Shown here: positions 17,511 through 28,168 of the stretch, in pieces
Layout: every line of letters begins with the position of its first letter
Position numbering within the stretch: the first letter of the stretch is position 1
Source: Gammaproteobacteria bacterium
GTDB lineage: Bacteria > Pseudomonadota > Gammaproteobacteria > Burkholderiales > Burkholderiaceae_B
Reading direction: 5' to 3'
DNA: 48,834 bases
Assembly: GCA_030832095.1 (NCBI GenBank)
Contig: JAURJT010000021.1
Span: forward strand, 1 to 48,834
Notes under the pieces: generated by a model
Databases searched by the model: none
Seen by the model: the letters and a program-made list of their open reading frames with translations, nothing else
What the model was told of the DNA's origin: nothing
Made by a program: the position numbers and the translations under genes

Positions 17511-20500
17511 TTAACCAATCGCTACCCGAGCATTCTGGAAGAACCTCATCCACGGGGTATAAGCGCCCTTCGAATCATTTGGCCCCCAGCTAGGCGGCGA
17601 CCACGACATCATCACATTGCGGGTCACGCGTTCGGGGTGCGGCATCAACACCGTAAAACGCCCGTCCGCTGTTGTCACCGACGTCAGGCCCTTGGGGCTA
17701 CCATTTGGATTAAATGGATATACCTCAGTCGCCTGCCCTTTGTGATCCACAAAACGCAAGGCTGCAAGCGCTGCCTGTGCATTGCCTTGACGGCTAAAGT
17801 TTGCAAAGCCTTCGCCATGCGCCACGGCCACGGGGATAGTGGCACCTGCCATCCCTTTGAAGAACAAGGAGGGTGATTCAAGCACTTCGACCAACGAAAA
17901 ACGTGCTTCGTATTTTTCAGATTGATTTCGGGTAAACCGCGGCCAGCTCTCGGCGCCCGGGATCATCGTGGCTAAGGCAGCCATCATTTGGCAACCATTA
18001 CACACACCCAACCCAAAGGTATCCGTACGCGCAAAGTATTGTGCGAACTGATCCGACAATTGCGTGTTGAACAAAATACTACGCGCCCAGCCCTCGCCCG
18101 CACCAAGGGTGTCGCCATAACTGAATCCACCCACCGCCACCAGACCTTTAAAGCTCGATAGCTCAGCCTTGCCGGTCTGAAGGTCAGTCATGTGCACGTC
18201 AACCGCTTCGAACCCAGCTTTATCAAACGCCCAAGCCATTTCAACTTGGCTATTGCACCCTTGCTCGCGCAAGATGGCAACCCGTGGGCGCGCGCCTGTG
18301 CCGATAAACGGTGCCGCAACCTCTTGTTGAGGATCAAACTGCACCTGCGGCGACAACCCGGGGTCTGTAGCGTCAGCCCACAGCTCTAGTTCAGCCTTGG
18401 CACAGGCCGGATTATCTCGCCGCATGGCGATGCGATAACTGACATCGCTCCAGAGTGCGCCGAGTTCGGCACGCGGCCGCGACCAGATGCGGTTGCCATC
18501 GCGAAACACCTCGAGCGTGTCGCTTGTATTCAGCGAACCAATCACGTGTGAATGCGTGGATAGCCCCGCCGCACGCAATACTTGCATCACGGCATCGCGC
18601 TCGGCTGCAGGGACTTGAATCACTGCACCCGCCTCTTCTGAGAACAAGGCTTTGAGGGTCAATTCGTTACGCTGTACGGCAACTTGTGAAGCACGAATAT
18701 TGTAGGCATCCCAATCTTGGGCATTATGGTCGTAGCACAACATATCAATGTTGAGCGACACGCCGGTGTGGCCCGCAAAGGCCATCTCGGCAACCGTTGC
18801 CAACAGACCACCGTCAGAGCGATCGTGGTAGGCCAACAAGATGCCAGACTGCGCAAGCGCGCGAATCGTAACAAAGAATGTGCGTAAGGCTTGCGCATCG
18901 TCGATATCAGGCGTTTGCTCGCCGAGTTGATTGCAAACTTGCGTGAGTATCGAACCACCCATGCGCTGTTTACCGCCGCCTAGATCAATCAAGATCAAGG
19001 TCGTTGGGCCCACATCAGTGCGCAGTTGCGGCGTTAACGTCGTACGAACATCTTGAACAGGTGAAAACGCTGTCACGATTAACGAAACGGGCGCAATCAC
19101 TTTACGATTTTCGCCGTCTTGTGACCACCCCGTTTGCATCGATAACGAGTCTTTACCAACCGGAATCGACAAGCCAACCTCTTGGCACAGTTTGCTCACT
19201 GCGGCCACGGTATCGTACAGTGCAGCATCTTGCCCAGGGGCCCCACACGCTGCCATCCAGTTAGCAGACAGCTTAATGTCTTCAAGACACGCCACATCGG
19301 CGGCGGCAAGATTGGTGAGCGCTTCGGCCACGGCCATGCGCCCTGAAGCAGGGGCATCAATCACAGCAAGCGGCGTGCGCTCGCCCATCGCCATTGCCTC
19401 GCCACGCGTGCCATCGTGATCCGCTAAGGTCACAGCACAATCGGCTACAGGCACCTGCCAGGGGCCCACCATCTGATCGCGGCTTGATAAACCACCCACT
19501 GTACGATCGCCAATCGTAATCAAGAAAGTTTTATTTGCGACGGTTGGGTGTTGCAACACCCGCGTGACCGCGTCATCGAGCGTGATGACCGTCAAATCTA
19601 ACGGCGCGGTCTGACCAGGCAAGCGTTTAACATCGCGCGTCATACGCGGTGGCTTGCCTAAAATCACATCAATCGGTACGTCAACAGGGCGCAGGTCTTG
19701 CTTGGGTAAGAGTGAATCTAAGCCGGGCAAGCCCTCACCGTTTAACACGGTTAACTGACGCGCCTCGGTCGCCACGCCGATCACCGCAAACGGGCAACGC
19801 TCACGCTCAGCGATGGCATTAAAGCGCTCAAGATCTTGCGGCATCACGGCCAACACATAACGCTCTTGCGATTCATTGCTCCAGATCTCAGCGGGCGACA
19901 TGCCTGACTCTTCGAGATGCACCCGCTTCAGTTCAAAGGTGGCACCACGGCCCGCGTCGTTCACCAACTCTGGAAACGCATTGGATAAACCACCCGCGCC
20001 TACATCGTGAATGGCCACAATCGGATTATTTGCACCTTGTTGCCAGCAACGATCAATCACCTCTTGGCAACGACGCTCGAGCTCGGGGTTGCCACGCTGC
20101 ACCGAATCAAAATCCAGTGCCGCCGTGTTTGACCCGACCGACATACTTGACGCTGCACTGCCGCCCATGCCGATCCGCAAACCAGGACCACCCAATTGAA
20201 TTAATAGGGCACCCGGCTGGATCACGTCTTTTTTAGTTAAGCCGGCATCGATACTGCCTAAACCGCCCGCGATCATAATGGGCTTGTGATAGCCCCAACG
20301 AGTGTCAGCAGTGGATTGTTCAAACGACCTGAAATAGCCTAGCAAATTGGGGCGACCAAACTCATTATTAAAAGCTGCCGCACCCAAGGGCCCCTCAATC
20401 ATGATTGCCAAGGGGCTAGCGATACGGTCGGGGCTGCCGTGATGATCGGCTTCGTAAACACGTGGCGCATCATCGAAGCGCAGATGTGAAACAGTGAAAC

Positions 20501-21545
20501 CAGCCAACCCCGCCTTAGGCTTCGAGCCGCGGCCGGTTGAGCCCTCGTCGCGAATCTCACCACCCGCGCCGGTTGCCGCACCTTCAAACGGGGCAATGGC
20601 AGTAGGATGATTGTGGGTTTCGACTTTCATGACGGTGTGCACAAGCTGGGGCTTGGCGGCATACACGCCGCCCTGCGCCCCACCTGGCAACGCCGCTTGA
20701 AAGCGTAACGCCTCGCCACCCTGCATGATGGCCGAGTTATCTGAGTAAGCCACCACCGTACCCAAGGGCTGTGCCGCATGGGTTTCGCGAATCATGCCAA
20801 ACAAGGTTTTGTCAGTGGGCTTGCCGTCAATGACCCACTGCGCATTGAAGATCTTGTGGCGACAGTGCTCGCTGTTGGCTTGGGCAAACATCATTAATTC
20901 AACATCGGTTGGATCACGACCGAGCTCAGTGAACGATTGCGTCAGGTAATCGATTTCATCTTCTGACAAGGCCAAACCCAAACTTGTATTGGCCTGAAGT
21001 AACGCCTGCTTACCTTGCGCCATCACCTCAACGGTGCGCATCGGTTTGCCCGGTAGCGAGGCAAACAGGGCTTGAGGATCAAAGCCCGCATCGACCACGG
21101 TTTCGGTCATACGGTCATGCAAGCAGTCAGCGGCCTGCACCAGCATCGCTGCGTCAAGCTTTTGAGTTTTTAACCAAGTACGCTCGGGGGTCAAGACATA
21201 GCGCACGCCACGCTCGATACGCAGCACAGTCTCAAAACCGCAATTATGTGCAATGTCAGTGGCCTTGCTGGCCCAAGCAGAAATGGTGCCTAAGCGCGGG
21301 ATCACCCGCAAAATCAAATCAGACGTTTGCGGTTCTGATGCATGAGCAGTTGGCCCGTAATCAAGGAGTTGTTGCAGGCGCTGTGTCGCGGCCGCATCCG
21401 GCGCTTGCTCGCACCAAACAAAATGCTCAAAACGCGCCGCGATATCAGCGATCGGTAAGCCCTGCGCTTTGAACTTGGCCAGCAGACGTTCTTGACGAAA
21501 CTGGGACAATACAGAAGAGCCGAGCACATGCAGAATATGGGACAC
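17511..21545 (-). CDS. purL: Phosphoribosylformylglycinamidine synthase
   Basis: PurL (FGAM synthase) converts FGAR, glutamine and ATP to FGAM in purine synthesis. It is the single-chain large form of proteobacteria, here about 1344 residues. In order: the N-terminal PurS-like part ([16 protein letters not shown]), the linker, two AIRS-type ATP-binding units (motifs such as [39 protein letters not shown] and [10 protein letters not shown]) and a C-terminal class I glutaminase with the nucleophile Cys in GVCNGCQ and HPERV near the end. The frame is open to a TTG at 21557, but the GTG at 21545 gives [11 protein letters not shown], a more family-like start. Neither has a strong ribosome site. 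Confidence 0.97.
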   Translation of the reverse strand: MSHILHVLGSSVLSQFRQERLLAKFKAQGLPIADIAARFEHFVWCEQAPDAAATQRLQQLLDYGPTAHASEPQTSDLILRVIPRLGTISAWASKATDIAHNCGFETVLRIERGVRYVLTPERTWLKTQKLDAAMLVQAADCLHDRMTETVVDAGFDPQALFASLPGKPMRTVEVMAQGKQALLQANTSLGLALSEDEIDYLTQSFTELGRDPTDVELMMFAQANSEHCRHKIFNAQWVIDGKPTDKTLFGMIRETHAAQPLGTVVAYSDNSAIMQGGEALRFQAALPGGAQGGVYAAKPQLVHTVMKVETHNHPTAIAPFEGAATGAGGEIRDEGSTGRGSKPKAGLAGFTVSHLRFDDAPRVYEADHHGSPDRIASPLAIMIEGPLGAAAFNNEFGRPNLLGYFRSFEQSTADTRWGYHKPIMIAGGLGSIDAGLTKKDVIQPGALLIQLGGPGLRIGMGGSAASSMSVGSNTAALDFDSVQRGNPELERRCQEVIDRCWQQGANNPIVAIHDVGAGGLSNAFPELVNDAGRGATFELKRVHLEESGMSPAEIWSNESQERYVLAVMPQDLERFNAIAERERCPFAVIGVATEARQLTVLNGEGLPGLDSLLPKQDLRPVDVPIDVILGKPPRMTRDVKRLPGQTAPLDLTVITLDDAVTRVLQHPTVANKTFLITIGDRTVGGLSSRDQMVGPWQVPVADCAVTLADHDGTRGEAMAMGERTPLAVIDAPASGRMAVAEALTNLAAADVACLEDIKLSANWMAACGAPGQDAALYDTVAAVSKLCQEVGLSIPVGKDSLSMQTGWSQDGENRKVIAPVSLIVTAFSPVQDVRTTLTPQLRTDVGPTTLILIDLGGGKQRMGGSILTQVCNQLGEQTPDIDDAQALRTFFVTIRALAQSGILLAYHDRSDGGLLATVAEMAFAGHTGVSLNIDMLCYDHNAQDWDAYNIRASQVAVQRNELTLKALFSEEAGAVIQVPAAERDAVMQVLRAAGLSTHSHVIGSLNTSDTLEVFRDGNRIWSRPRAELGALWSDVSYRIAMRRDNPACAKAELELWADATDPGLSPQVQFDPQQEVAAPFIGTGARPRVAILREQGCNSQVEMAWAFDKAGFEAVDVHMTDLQTGKAELSSFKGLVAVGGFSYGDTLGAGEGWARSILFNTQLSDQFAQYFARTDTFGLGVCNGCQMMAALATMIPGAESWPRFTRNQSEKYEARFSLVEVLESPSLFFKGMAGATIPVAVAHGEGFANFSRQGNAQAALAALRFVDHKGQATEVYPFNPNGSPKGLTSVTTADGRFTVLMPHPERVTRNVMMSWSPPSWGPNDSKGAYTPWMRFFQNARVAIG

Positions 21546-21699
21546 AGTCAGGACCAATTAGCGGTTAATTTAGGGCAAAAATTCAGTAAAGCTAGGGGAA
21601 AACGCCTATTTTAGCTCTCATCGGGACATAAAACAGCCGAGACCCTCGGGTTCGTTGCTATGATGCGCAACGATACAAATCACACTAGAGGAAACCCAA

Positions 21700-22719
21700 A
21701 TGTCAATCACACGACGTAACCTACTCGCTGGCGTTGGTGCCGGTGCTATTGTCATGGCGGCCCCTTTGCGTAGCGCCTGGGCACAATCTAAAGCAGAGTT
21801 TTCATACAAATACGCCAATAATTTGCCTTTGACGCACCCCATGAACATTCGCGCCAAAGAGATGGCCGATGCGATTCAAGCTGAAACCGCTGGGCGCGTT
21901 GAAATTCGTATTTTCCCAAGCAGCCAACTGGGCTCTGATACCGACATGTTGAGCCAGGTCCGCAATGGCGGCGTCGAATTCTTCACCTTATCAGGTTTGA
22001 TTTTGGCCACTTTGGTGCCAGCCGCTTCCATTACCGGTATCGGTTTCGCGTTCAGCGACTACGCTGCAGTCTGGAAAGCGTTGGATGGCGACCTCGGTGC
22101 ACACGTGCGCAAAGAGATCGGCAAAGCCAATTTGGTTGCCATGGATAACATCTGGGATAACGGCTTTCGCCAAATCACCTCGTCAACCAAGCCAATTCAA
22201 AGCGCAGAAGATTTGAAGGGCTTCAAGATTCGCGTGCCCGTCTCACCGCTTTGGACTTCAATGTTCAAAGCCTTTGACTCGGCACCTGCTTCGATCAACT
22301 TTAACGAGGTGTACAGCGCCTTGCAAACTAAAGTGGTCGACGGCCAAGAAAACCCCTTGGCAATTATTGATACGGCAAAACTCAATGAAGTGCAAAAGTT
22401 CTGCTCGATCACGAATCATATGTGGGATGGCTTCTGGTTCTTGGCGAACAAACGCGCCTGGGAAAGACTGCCAGAAAACATGCGCACAATCGTGGCAAAA
22501 AATATCAACGCTGCAGGTCTGAAAGAGCGTGCCGACGTGGCGGCCATGAACGCTGGCTTACAGAAAGGACTGACTGAAAAAGGCATGGTCTTTAACCAGA
22601 CTAAGCCAGATTCGTTCCGCGACCGTCTGCGCCAAGGTGGCTTTTACACCGAATGGAAAGGCAAACTGGGCGATGAGGCCTGGTCGATGCTTGAGCGCTA
22701 CAGCGGCAAACTCGCTTAA
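21700..22719 (+). CDS. dctP: TRAP transporter substrate-binding protein, DctP family (Tat signal)
   Basis: A 339-residue periplasmic receptor. The signal peptide starts MSITRRNLLAG with twin arginines at 5-6 and ends at AWA (27), so export through Tat is likely, unlike the other receptor in this window, whose signal is Sec-type. DctP motifs are FKIRVP near 170, containing the ligand-binding Arg, and VDGQENP near 213. The AGAGGAAA ribosome site is good. A strong hairpin follows, and then the fused permease gene, so the three together form one transport system. The ligand is unknown, probably an organic acid. Confidence 0.92.
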   Translation: MSITRRNLLAGVGAGAIVMAAPLRSAWAQSKAEFSYKYANNLPLTHPMNIRAKEMADAIQAETAGRVEIRIFPSSQLGSDTDMLSQVRNGGVEFFTLSGLILATLVPAASITGIGFAFSDYAAVWKALDGDLGAHVRKEIGKANLVAMDNIWDNGFRQITSSTKPIQSAEDLKGFKIRVPVSPLWTSMFKAFDSAPASINFNEVYSALQTKVVDGQENPLAIIDTAKLNEVQKFCSITNHMWDGFWFLANKRAWERLPENMRTIVAKNINAAGLKERADVAAMNAGLQKGLTEKGMVFNQTKPDSFRDRLRQGGFYTEWKGKLGDEAWSMLERYSGKLA

Positions 22720-22770
22720 GCGTAGCTTGTCTTGTGATGGCGCAAGCAAGTCGCTTCGCCACACGAACAC

Positions 22771-22813
22771 TCCGGATGCAACGCTCGTTAAAAGCGGCAT
22801 CCGGATTTTTATT
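22771..22813 (+). terminator. Terminator-like hairpin between the TRAP receptor and permease genes
   Basis: A perfect 9-bp stem, TCCGGATGC/GCATCCGGA, has a 17-nt loop and is followed by TTTTTATTTA. It lies about 50 nt after the receptor stop and some 65 nt before the permease start. It fits a partial terminator or a 3'-end stabiliser that gives receptor in excess over permease. Confidence 0.7.
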
Positions 22814-22874
22814 TAGAGGCTAACTTTTTTTATTTTGGCACTTGCTTTTTATTCAAGCTTTCAAAGATACGACA

Positions 22875-24713
22875 ATGACCACTGAACTCACTCTTTCCTC
22901 CAGCCCCCTCGTGTCACGATTGTTAAAACCAATCGAATTTATCAGTGCGTTGCTGATGACAGTCATTGTGGTCATGCTGTTGGTAGGCGTCGTATCGCGC
23001 TATGTTTTTTCACTGCCGATTGTTTGGATCGATGAAGTCGTTTCAATTTCATTTTTGTGGCTTGCCATGTTGGGCTCGGCAATCGCCATGTATCGCAATG
23101 AACACTTACGCTTAACGCTTTTTTTACAAATGATGCCCGAACGCCTGCGTGGGTTTGTGCATGCGGTTGCACTGGTAACGATTGTTGCGTTTCTGCTTGC
23201 TCTGGTGACGCCTGCCATCGAGTATGCGCAAGACGAGTGGTTTGTCACCTCACCCGCACTTGGGATTCCCAACAGCTTTAGGGTATCAGCCTTGGCGTTT
23301 GGCATTTTGGCCATGCTTGGGGTGCTGGTCGTGTATGCAGCACAAACGGTGAGCAAGCTTAATCTATTGGGCGCAGCGATCTTGGTGAGTGCCTTTGCTG
23401 CCCTTTGCTGGGTGGGCTCTGGTTGGTTGACCTCACTTGGGCTCTACAACATTCTCTTTTTCTTGGTCATCCTGGTTGCGCTGTGCTTAGTTGCAGGCGT
23501 GCCCATTGCCTTTTGCTTTGGCGCAGGGGCGCTGTGTTATCTGGCCTTTTCAACCACCGTACCTTTAATGGTTGTGATTGGGCGCATGGATGAAGGCATG
23601 TCAAGCCTGATCCTCGTGTCAGTGCCGATCTTTGTGTTGCTAGGCTGCGTGCTCGATGCTACCGGTATGGGTAAAGCCATTGTCGATTTCTTGGCGGCGT
23701 TGCTGGGTCATATTAAAGCCGGCATGTCTTACGTGCTGCTTGGCTCGTTATTCATTGTGTCGGGCATCTCGGGCTCAAAAGTGTCGGACATGGCAACTAT
23801 TGCGCCAGCGTTGTTTCCTGAAATGAAACGTCGAGGGCATAAACCGCGCGAAATGATTGCCCTGCTCGCAACCGGTGCTGCGATGGCGGATACCGTACCA
23901 CCGAGTATCGTGCTGATCGTATTGGGATCAGTCGCGGGCGTGTCAATCGCGGGCTTGTTTCAAAGCGGCGTCGTGATTGCAGGCGTGTTACTGATGGCTC
24001 TGGTCGCCTTAGCGCGCTGGAAAGCCCGTCACGAGCAACTTGATAACGTCAAACGCTCAACCATCAAAATGATCTGGAAGGCCTTGTTGATTGCTGGCCC
24101 AGCCTTAGTGTTACCTTTTTTGATTCGCAGTGCGGTAGGGGGTGGCGTAGCAACGGCCACTGAAGTCTCGACCATTGCGGTGCTTTACGCCATGATGATT
24201 GGTCAGGTGCTGTACGGCGGCCTTGGTTGGCGCAAAGTCTATGCAATGTTGGTCGAAACCGCTGCCCTGAGCGGTGCAATCTTGCTGATCTTGGGTACAG
24301 CCTCAGCGATGGCCTGGGCCATCACACAAAGCGGCGTGGTGCAAAGTCTGTCAACATTTTTAACCACCCTGCCCGGCGGCATCGCCAGTTTTATGGTGGT
24401 GACGATCTTGGTGTTCTTGATTTTGGGTTGCTTACTTGAAGGCTTACCCGCAATTTTGATCTTGGCGCCCATCATGTTTCCGATTGCCAAAAAACTGGGG
24501 ATTCATGAGATTCACTATTCAATGGTGGTCGTCACCGCTATGAATATTGGACTGATGATGCCCCCGATCGGTATAGGCTTTTACGTTGCCTGCCGCATCG
24601 GTGACGCCTCGCCCGATGACGTGATGGGTGCCATCTGGCCTTACATCGTTGCGCTATTGGTTGGGTTGATTGCGATTGCAGCAGTACCGTGGTTTTCGAC
24701 GGTGGCGCTCTAG
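22875..24713 (+). CDS. dctM: TRAP transporter fused small and large permease (DctQM)
   Basis: A 612-residue inner-membrane protein in which the four-helix DctQ part (about 1-185; KPIEFISALLMTVIVVMLLVG, then WIDEV and RNEHLRL) is fused to the large DctM part (about 190-612) with a dozen hydrophobic segments. DctM motifs include SGISGSKVSDMATI, the PPSIVLIVLG loop and MMPPIGIGFYVACRI. It imports the solute delivered by the receptor, driven by a sodium or proton gradient. The start is the ATG at 22875; an in-frame TTG 11 codons earlier would add an unlikely MLFIQAFKDTT. A palindromic terminator follows. Confidence 0.92.
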   Translation: MTTELTLSSSPLVSRLLKPIEFISALLMTVIVVMLLVGVVSRYVFSLPIVWIDEVVSISFLWLAMLGSAIAMYRNEHLRLTLFLQMMPERLRGFVHAVALVTIVAFLLALVTPAIEYAQDEWFVTSPALGIPNSFRVSALAFGILAMLGVLVVYAAQTVSKLNLLGAAILVSAFAALCWVGSGWLTSLGLYNILFFLVILVALCLVAGVPIAFCFGAGALCYLAFSTTVPLMVVIGRMDEGMSSLILVSVPIFVLLGCVLDATGMGKAIVDFLAALLGHIKAGMSYVLLGSLFIVSGISGSKVSDMATIAPALFPEMKRRGHKPREMIALLATGAAMADTVPPSIVLIVLGSVAGVSIAGLFQSGVVIAGVLLMALVALARWKARHEQLDNVKRSTIKMIWKALLIAGPALVLPFLIRSAVGGGVATATEVSTIAVLYAMMIGQVLYGGLGWRKVYAMLVETAALSGAILLILGTASAMAWAITQSGVVQSLSTFLTTLPGGIASFMVVTILVFLILGCLLEGLPAILILAPIMFPIAKKLGIHEIHYSMVVVTAMNIGLMMPPIGIGFYVACRIGDASPDDVMGAIWPYIVALLVGLIAIAAVPWFSTVAL

Positions 24714-24730
24714 GGCTAATTGCCGTTGAA

Positions 24731-24763
24731 CGAAAAACGCCCTGTTTAACAGGGCGTTTTTCG
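24731..24763. terminator. Bidirectional terminator between dctQM and lpd
   Basis: A near-perfect palindrome has the arms ACGCCCTGTT/AACAGGGCGT, an A-tract before and TTTTTCG after, so it ends transcription from both sides. It lies between the permease stop and the lpd stop codon. Confidence 0.9.
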
Positions 24764-26677
24764 TTACGACTTCTTTTTCACCGGCGGTAAATCGGTGCAA
24801 TGACCTTCAGCAGCCTCAGCAGCCAGACCGACCGACTCACCAAGGGTTGGATGTGGATGAATTGTTTTACCAATATCCACCATATCCGCACCCATTTCAA
24901 TCGCTAAGGCAACTTCACTGATCAAATCGCCCGCATTGGTGCCAACGATGCCACCACCAAGAATCTTGTGGGTTGCCGCGTCAAACAAGAGCTTTGTGAA
25001 ACCTTCATCACGGCCATTGGCAATCGCACGACCCGACGCCGCCCAAGGAAACAGCCCCTTGGTAATCGCAACACCTTGCTGCTTGGCTTGGTCTTCGGTT
25101 ATGCCCACCCAGGCCACTTCAGGATCGGTGTAGGCCACCGACGGGATCACACGCGCATCGAAATAACTCTTTTGCCCTGCAGCCACTTCAGCAGCAACAT
25201 GCCCTTCGTGTACCGCTTTATGCGCCAGCATGGGTTGGCCGATCAAATCACCAATGGCAAAAATGTTAGGCACATTGGTGCGCATTTGACGGTCGACTTC
25301 AATGAAGCCCCGGTCACTCACCATCACACCGGCTTTGTCAGCCCCGATTTTTTTACCGTTGGGTGTGCGACCTACCGCTTGCAAGACTAAATCGTAGCGT
25401 TGCGCCTCTTTCGGTGCACCAGCGCCTTCAAAGGTCACGTAAATACCGTCTTTTTTAGCAACTGCACCAACGGTTTTTGTATTGAGCATCAAGTTATCAA
25501 AGCGATGAGCGTTTTTCTTTTGCCACACTTTGACCAAATCACGATCTGCGCCCTGCATCAGGCCATCTTGCATTTCGACCACGTCTAAACGTGAACCTAA
25601 CGCTGAATACACCGTACCCATTTCAAGGCCGATAATCCCGCCACCCACAATCAACATTCTTTTTGGAATATTGCGCAACAACAAGGCACCCGTCGAATCC
25701 ACCACGCGCTCATCGTCGGGCATAAACGGCAGCTTCACCGACTGACTGCCCGCAGCAATAATGGCTTGGGCAAACTCAATCGTTTTCACACCAGCCTCAG
25801 TTTGAACTGCAACATGGTTAGCACTGACAAACGATCCAACACCCGTCACAACGGTCACCTTGCGAGCCTTGGCCATCCCCGCCAAACCGCCAGTGAGCTT
25901 ACCAATCACGCCATCCTTAAAGGCACGCAACTTATCCAGATCAATCTTAGGCTTGCCAAACGAGATACCGTGGTCTGCCAAGGCTTGCGCCTCTTCGAGC
26001 ACGGCTGCCGTATGCAACAAAGCCTTTGAAGGGATACATCCAACGTTTAAGCACACACCACCAAGCGTTGAATAGCGCTCAACAAGCACCACATTCAAGC
26101 CAAGGTCTGCTGCGCGAAACGCTGCTGAATAGCCGCCGGGGCCTGCACCCAAGACAAGCAAGTCGCACTTGCTGTCAACTTTGCCGTTATACGCTGCGAT
26201 CGCGATAGTCGGAGCAGGACTCGTCGCGTGAGCGCCTGAAGTCGCCGCAGAAGCTGACGCGTGACTGGCAGGCTGAGCACCCTTCGACGCTGCAGCCTGC
26301 GTTAAACCGAGCGAGCTAGCAGCAGAACTTATCGCTGAGGCTGCACCAGCAGCTAAAGCTGACGAGTTTGCGTCGGCCGCCCAGCTTGCGCTAGAAGGCA
26401 CCGAAGCCGAGGCGGCTGAGCCAGCTGCTGCACCCGAACTTGCCTCGAGCTGCAAGATCACAGAACCTTGTTTGACTTTGTCGCCGATCTTCACTAACAC
26501 TGCTTTAACCACACCACCTTGACTCGAAGGGATCTCCATCGACGACTTGTCGGATTCAACAGTAATCAGGCTTTGCTCGGCCTTGACCGTATCGCCAACC
26601 GCCACCAACACTTCAATCACATCAACCGTATCAAAGTCACCAATATCAGGGATTGGAATATCAATCAGTTTGCTCAT
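24764..26677 (-). CDS. lpdA: Dihydrolipoamide dehydrogenase (E3) with N-terminal lipoyl domain
   Basis: E3 of the pyruvate dehydrogenase complex: it reoxidises dihydrolipoamide with FAD and NAD+. The 637-residue chain starts with a lipoyl domain (1-80, lipoyl Lys44 in ESDKSSME), then an Ala/Ser-rich linker (about 80-160), then a full flavoprotein: FAD motif GAGPGGYSAAFRAADLG, redox disulfide GGVCLNVGCIPSK, NAD motif GGGIIGLEMG and the catalytic HPHPTLGE near the C-terminus. A lipoyl-E3 fusion is known from Neisseria and Ralstonia-type complexes. It is the third gene of aceE-aceF-lpd, 9 nt after aceF, with a clear AGGGG ribosome site. Confidence 0.97.
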   Translation of the reverse strand: MSKLIDIPIPDIGDFDTVDVIEVLVAVGDTVKAEQSLITVESDKSSMEIPSSQGGVVKAVLVKIGDKVKQGSVILQLEASSGAAAGSAASASVPSSASWAADANSSALAAGAASAISSAASSLGLTQAAASKGAQPASHASASAATSGAHATSPAPTIAIAAYNGKVDSKCDLLVLGAGPGGYSAAFRAADLGLNVVLVERYSTLGGVCLNVGCIPSKALLHTAAVLEEAQALADHGISFGKPKIDLDKLRAFKDGVIGKLTGGLAGMAKARKVTVVTGVGSFVSANHVAVQTEAGVKTIEFAQAIIAAGSQSVKLPFMPDDERVVDSTGALLLRNIPKRMLIVGGGIIGLEMGTVYSALGSRLDVVEMQDGLMQGADRDLVKVWQKKNAHRFDNLMLNTKTVGAVAKKDGIYVTFEGAGAPKEAQRYDLVLQAVGRTPNGKKIGADKAGVMVSDRGFIEVDRQMRTNVPNIFAIGDLIGQPMLAHKAVHEGHVAAEVAAGQKSYFDARVIPSVAYTDPEVAWVGITEDQAKQQGVAITKGLFPWAASGRAIANGRDEGFTKLLFDAATHKILGGGIVGTNAGDLISEVALAIEMGADMVDIGKTIHPHPTLGESVGLAAEAAEGHCTDLPPVKKKS

Positions 26678-26686
26678 AGCAGCCCC

Positions 26687-28153
26687 TTACAGTGCGATAC
26701 GGCGAAAATCCGCCAACAGACTGCCAAGGTAGGCGTTAAAGCGCGCCCCTGATGCACCGTCAATCACACGGTGGTCGTACGACAGCGACAGTGGCAAGGT
26801 CAGTTGTGGCACAAACTGTTTGCCATCCCAAACCGGTTTCATGTAAGACTTTGACACGCCCAAGATCGCAAGTTCTGGCGCGTTAATGATGGGTGTGAAA
26901 TGTGTACCGCCAATGCCACCCAACGATGAAATCGACATACAACCACCCTGCATTTCTGCAGGTGATAATTTGCCATCACGCGCCTTCTTAGCAAGCTCAC
27001 TGCTTTCAGCGGCCAGCTCCAAAATACCCTTTTTATCGGCATCGCGAATCACAGGTACGACCAAGCCATTGGGTGTGTCTGCCGCAAAGCCGATATGGAA
27101 GTACTGCTTCAGCACCAAGTTATCGCCGTCGAGCGAAGCGTTAAATTCAGGAAACTTCTTCAGCGCTGCGACAACGGCTTTAATCAAAAACGCCAGCATC
27201 GTGACTTTGATGCCTGATTTTTCATTCTCTTTATTTAACGTCAAGCGAAACGCTTCAAGCTCGGTGATACTCGCTTCATCGTTATTTGTGACATGGGGGA
27301 TCATCACCCAGTTGCGGTGCAAATTCGCACCTGAAATCTTTTTAATGCGCGACAACGGCTTAGAGGTGATTTCACCAAATTTAGTGAAATCAACTTTAGG
27401 CCAAGGTAAGAGGTCAAGTCCGCCACCCAGGGAGGCGCTCGAAGCAGAGGCTGAAGAAGCACCCACACCACCCGCCAACGCTTGCTTGATGAAGTTTTGA
27501 ATATCTTCTTGAACGATGCGCTCTTTAACGCCTGTTCCCTTCACCAAGGCAAGATCAACGCCGAGTTCGCGCGCGAATTTACGCACCGAGGGCGAAGCGT
27601 GCGGTAAGCCGGCCGTTGAGGCGGGCATTTCGAGCTTGCCAGCCGAAGGCGACGCAGTTGCTGAGTTGTTGGCGGCTGACGCAGAGGCGCTTGACGTGCC
27701 AGAAGCAGTTGCCGCACTTGCTGCGACCGAGACAGCCGCAGCGCTAGCGGCAGGCGCCGTGGGCGCAGAAGTATTCGACGCGCTCGAAGCGACCGCGACA
27801 CTCGCTGTCGCTGCAGCAGGAGCGCTTGGTGCAGGAGCGCTTGGTGCAGGAGCGCTTGGTGCAGGAGCGCTTGGTGCAGCAGCACTTGGTGCAGCAGCGC
27901 TTGGCGCACCCGCACTCGCCTCAATGCTCAGCATCACACTGCCTTGCTTGATCTTATCGCCCACCTTCACTGCAATCGCTTTGACAATACCAGCGATCGA
28001 GGTGGGGATTTCCATTGAGGCTTTATCAGACTCAACCGTGATCAAGCTTTGTTCGGCTTTGACTGCATCGCCGACTTTAACCAAAATTTCAATCACTTCA
28101 ACGGTGTCGAAATCCCCAATGTCTGGAACTTCAATAGCTGTGATGTTACTCAT
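26687..28153 (-). CDS. aceF: Dihydrolipoamide acetyltransferase (E2) of pyruvate dehydrogenase
   Basis: E2 core of the pyruvate dehydrogenase complex, which moves the acetyl group from lipoamide to CoA. The 488 residues comprise one lipoyl domain (1-80, Lys44 in ESDKASME), a long flexible Ala-Pro-Ser linker (about 83-165) with tandem APSAP repeats, an E1/E3-binding domain ([16 protein letters not shown]...VQEDI) and the catalytic domain ending in [13 protein letters not shown] with His461 and Asp465. Only one lipoyl domain is present, against three in E. coli; the second one of the operon sits on E3. It starts 15 nt after the aceE stop with an AGAGA ribosome site. Confidence 0.97.
   Translation of the reverse strand: MSNITAIEVPDIGDFDTVEVIEILVKVGDAVKAEQSLITVESDKASMEIPTSIAGIVKAIAVKVGDKIKQGSVMLSIEASAGAPSAAAPSAAAPSAPAPSAPAPSAPAPSAPAAATASVAVASSASNTSAPTAPAASAAAVSVAASAATASGTSSASASAANNSATASPSAGKLEMPASTAGLPHASPSVRKFARELGVDLALVKGTGVKERIVQEDIQNFIKQALAGGVGASSASASSASLGGGLDLLPWPKVDFTKFGEITSKPLSRIKKISGANLHRNWVMIPHVTNNDEASITELEAFRLTLNKENEKSGIKVTMLAFLIKAVVAALKKFPEFNASLDGDNLVLKQYFHIGFAADTPNGLVVPVIRDADKKGILELAAESSELAKKARDGKLSPAEMQGGCMSISSLGGIGGTHFTPIINAPELAILGVSKSYMKPVWDGKQFVPQLTLPLSLSYDHRVIDGASGARFNAYLGSLLADFRRIAL
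27816..27905 (-). repeat. Six tandem 15-bp units in the aceF linker
   Basis: Six units of the plus-strand form GCAGGAGCGCTTGGT lie head to tail: four identical, then two with one to three changes. On the coding strand they encode the APSAP repeats of the mobile linker. Because the period is a multiple of three, copy-number change alters linker length without a frameshift. Confidence 0.9.
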
Positions 28154-28168
28154 AATGGATCTCTTTAA

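Noticed and set aside
20984..21472. A 162-codon plus-strand frame
   Set aside because: Antisense to the purL N-terminal region; composition is typical of a shadow frame.
27816..27905. Short tandem repeats considered as a CRISPR-like array
   Set aside because: Units are contiguous without spacers, in frame, and encode the known Ala-Pro linker of E2.
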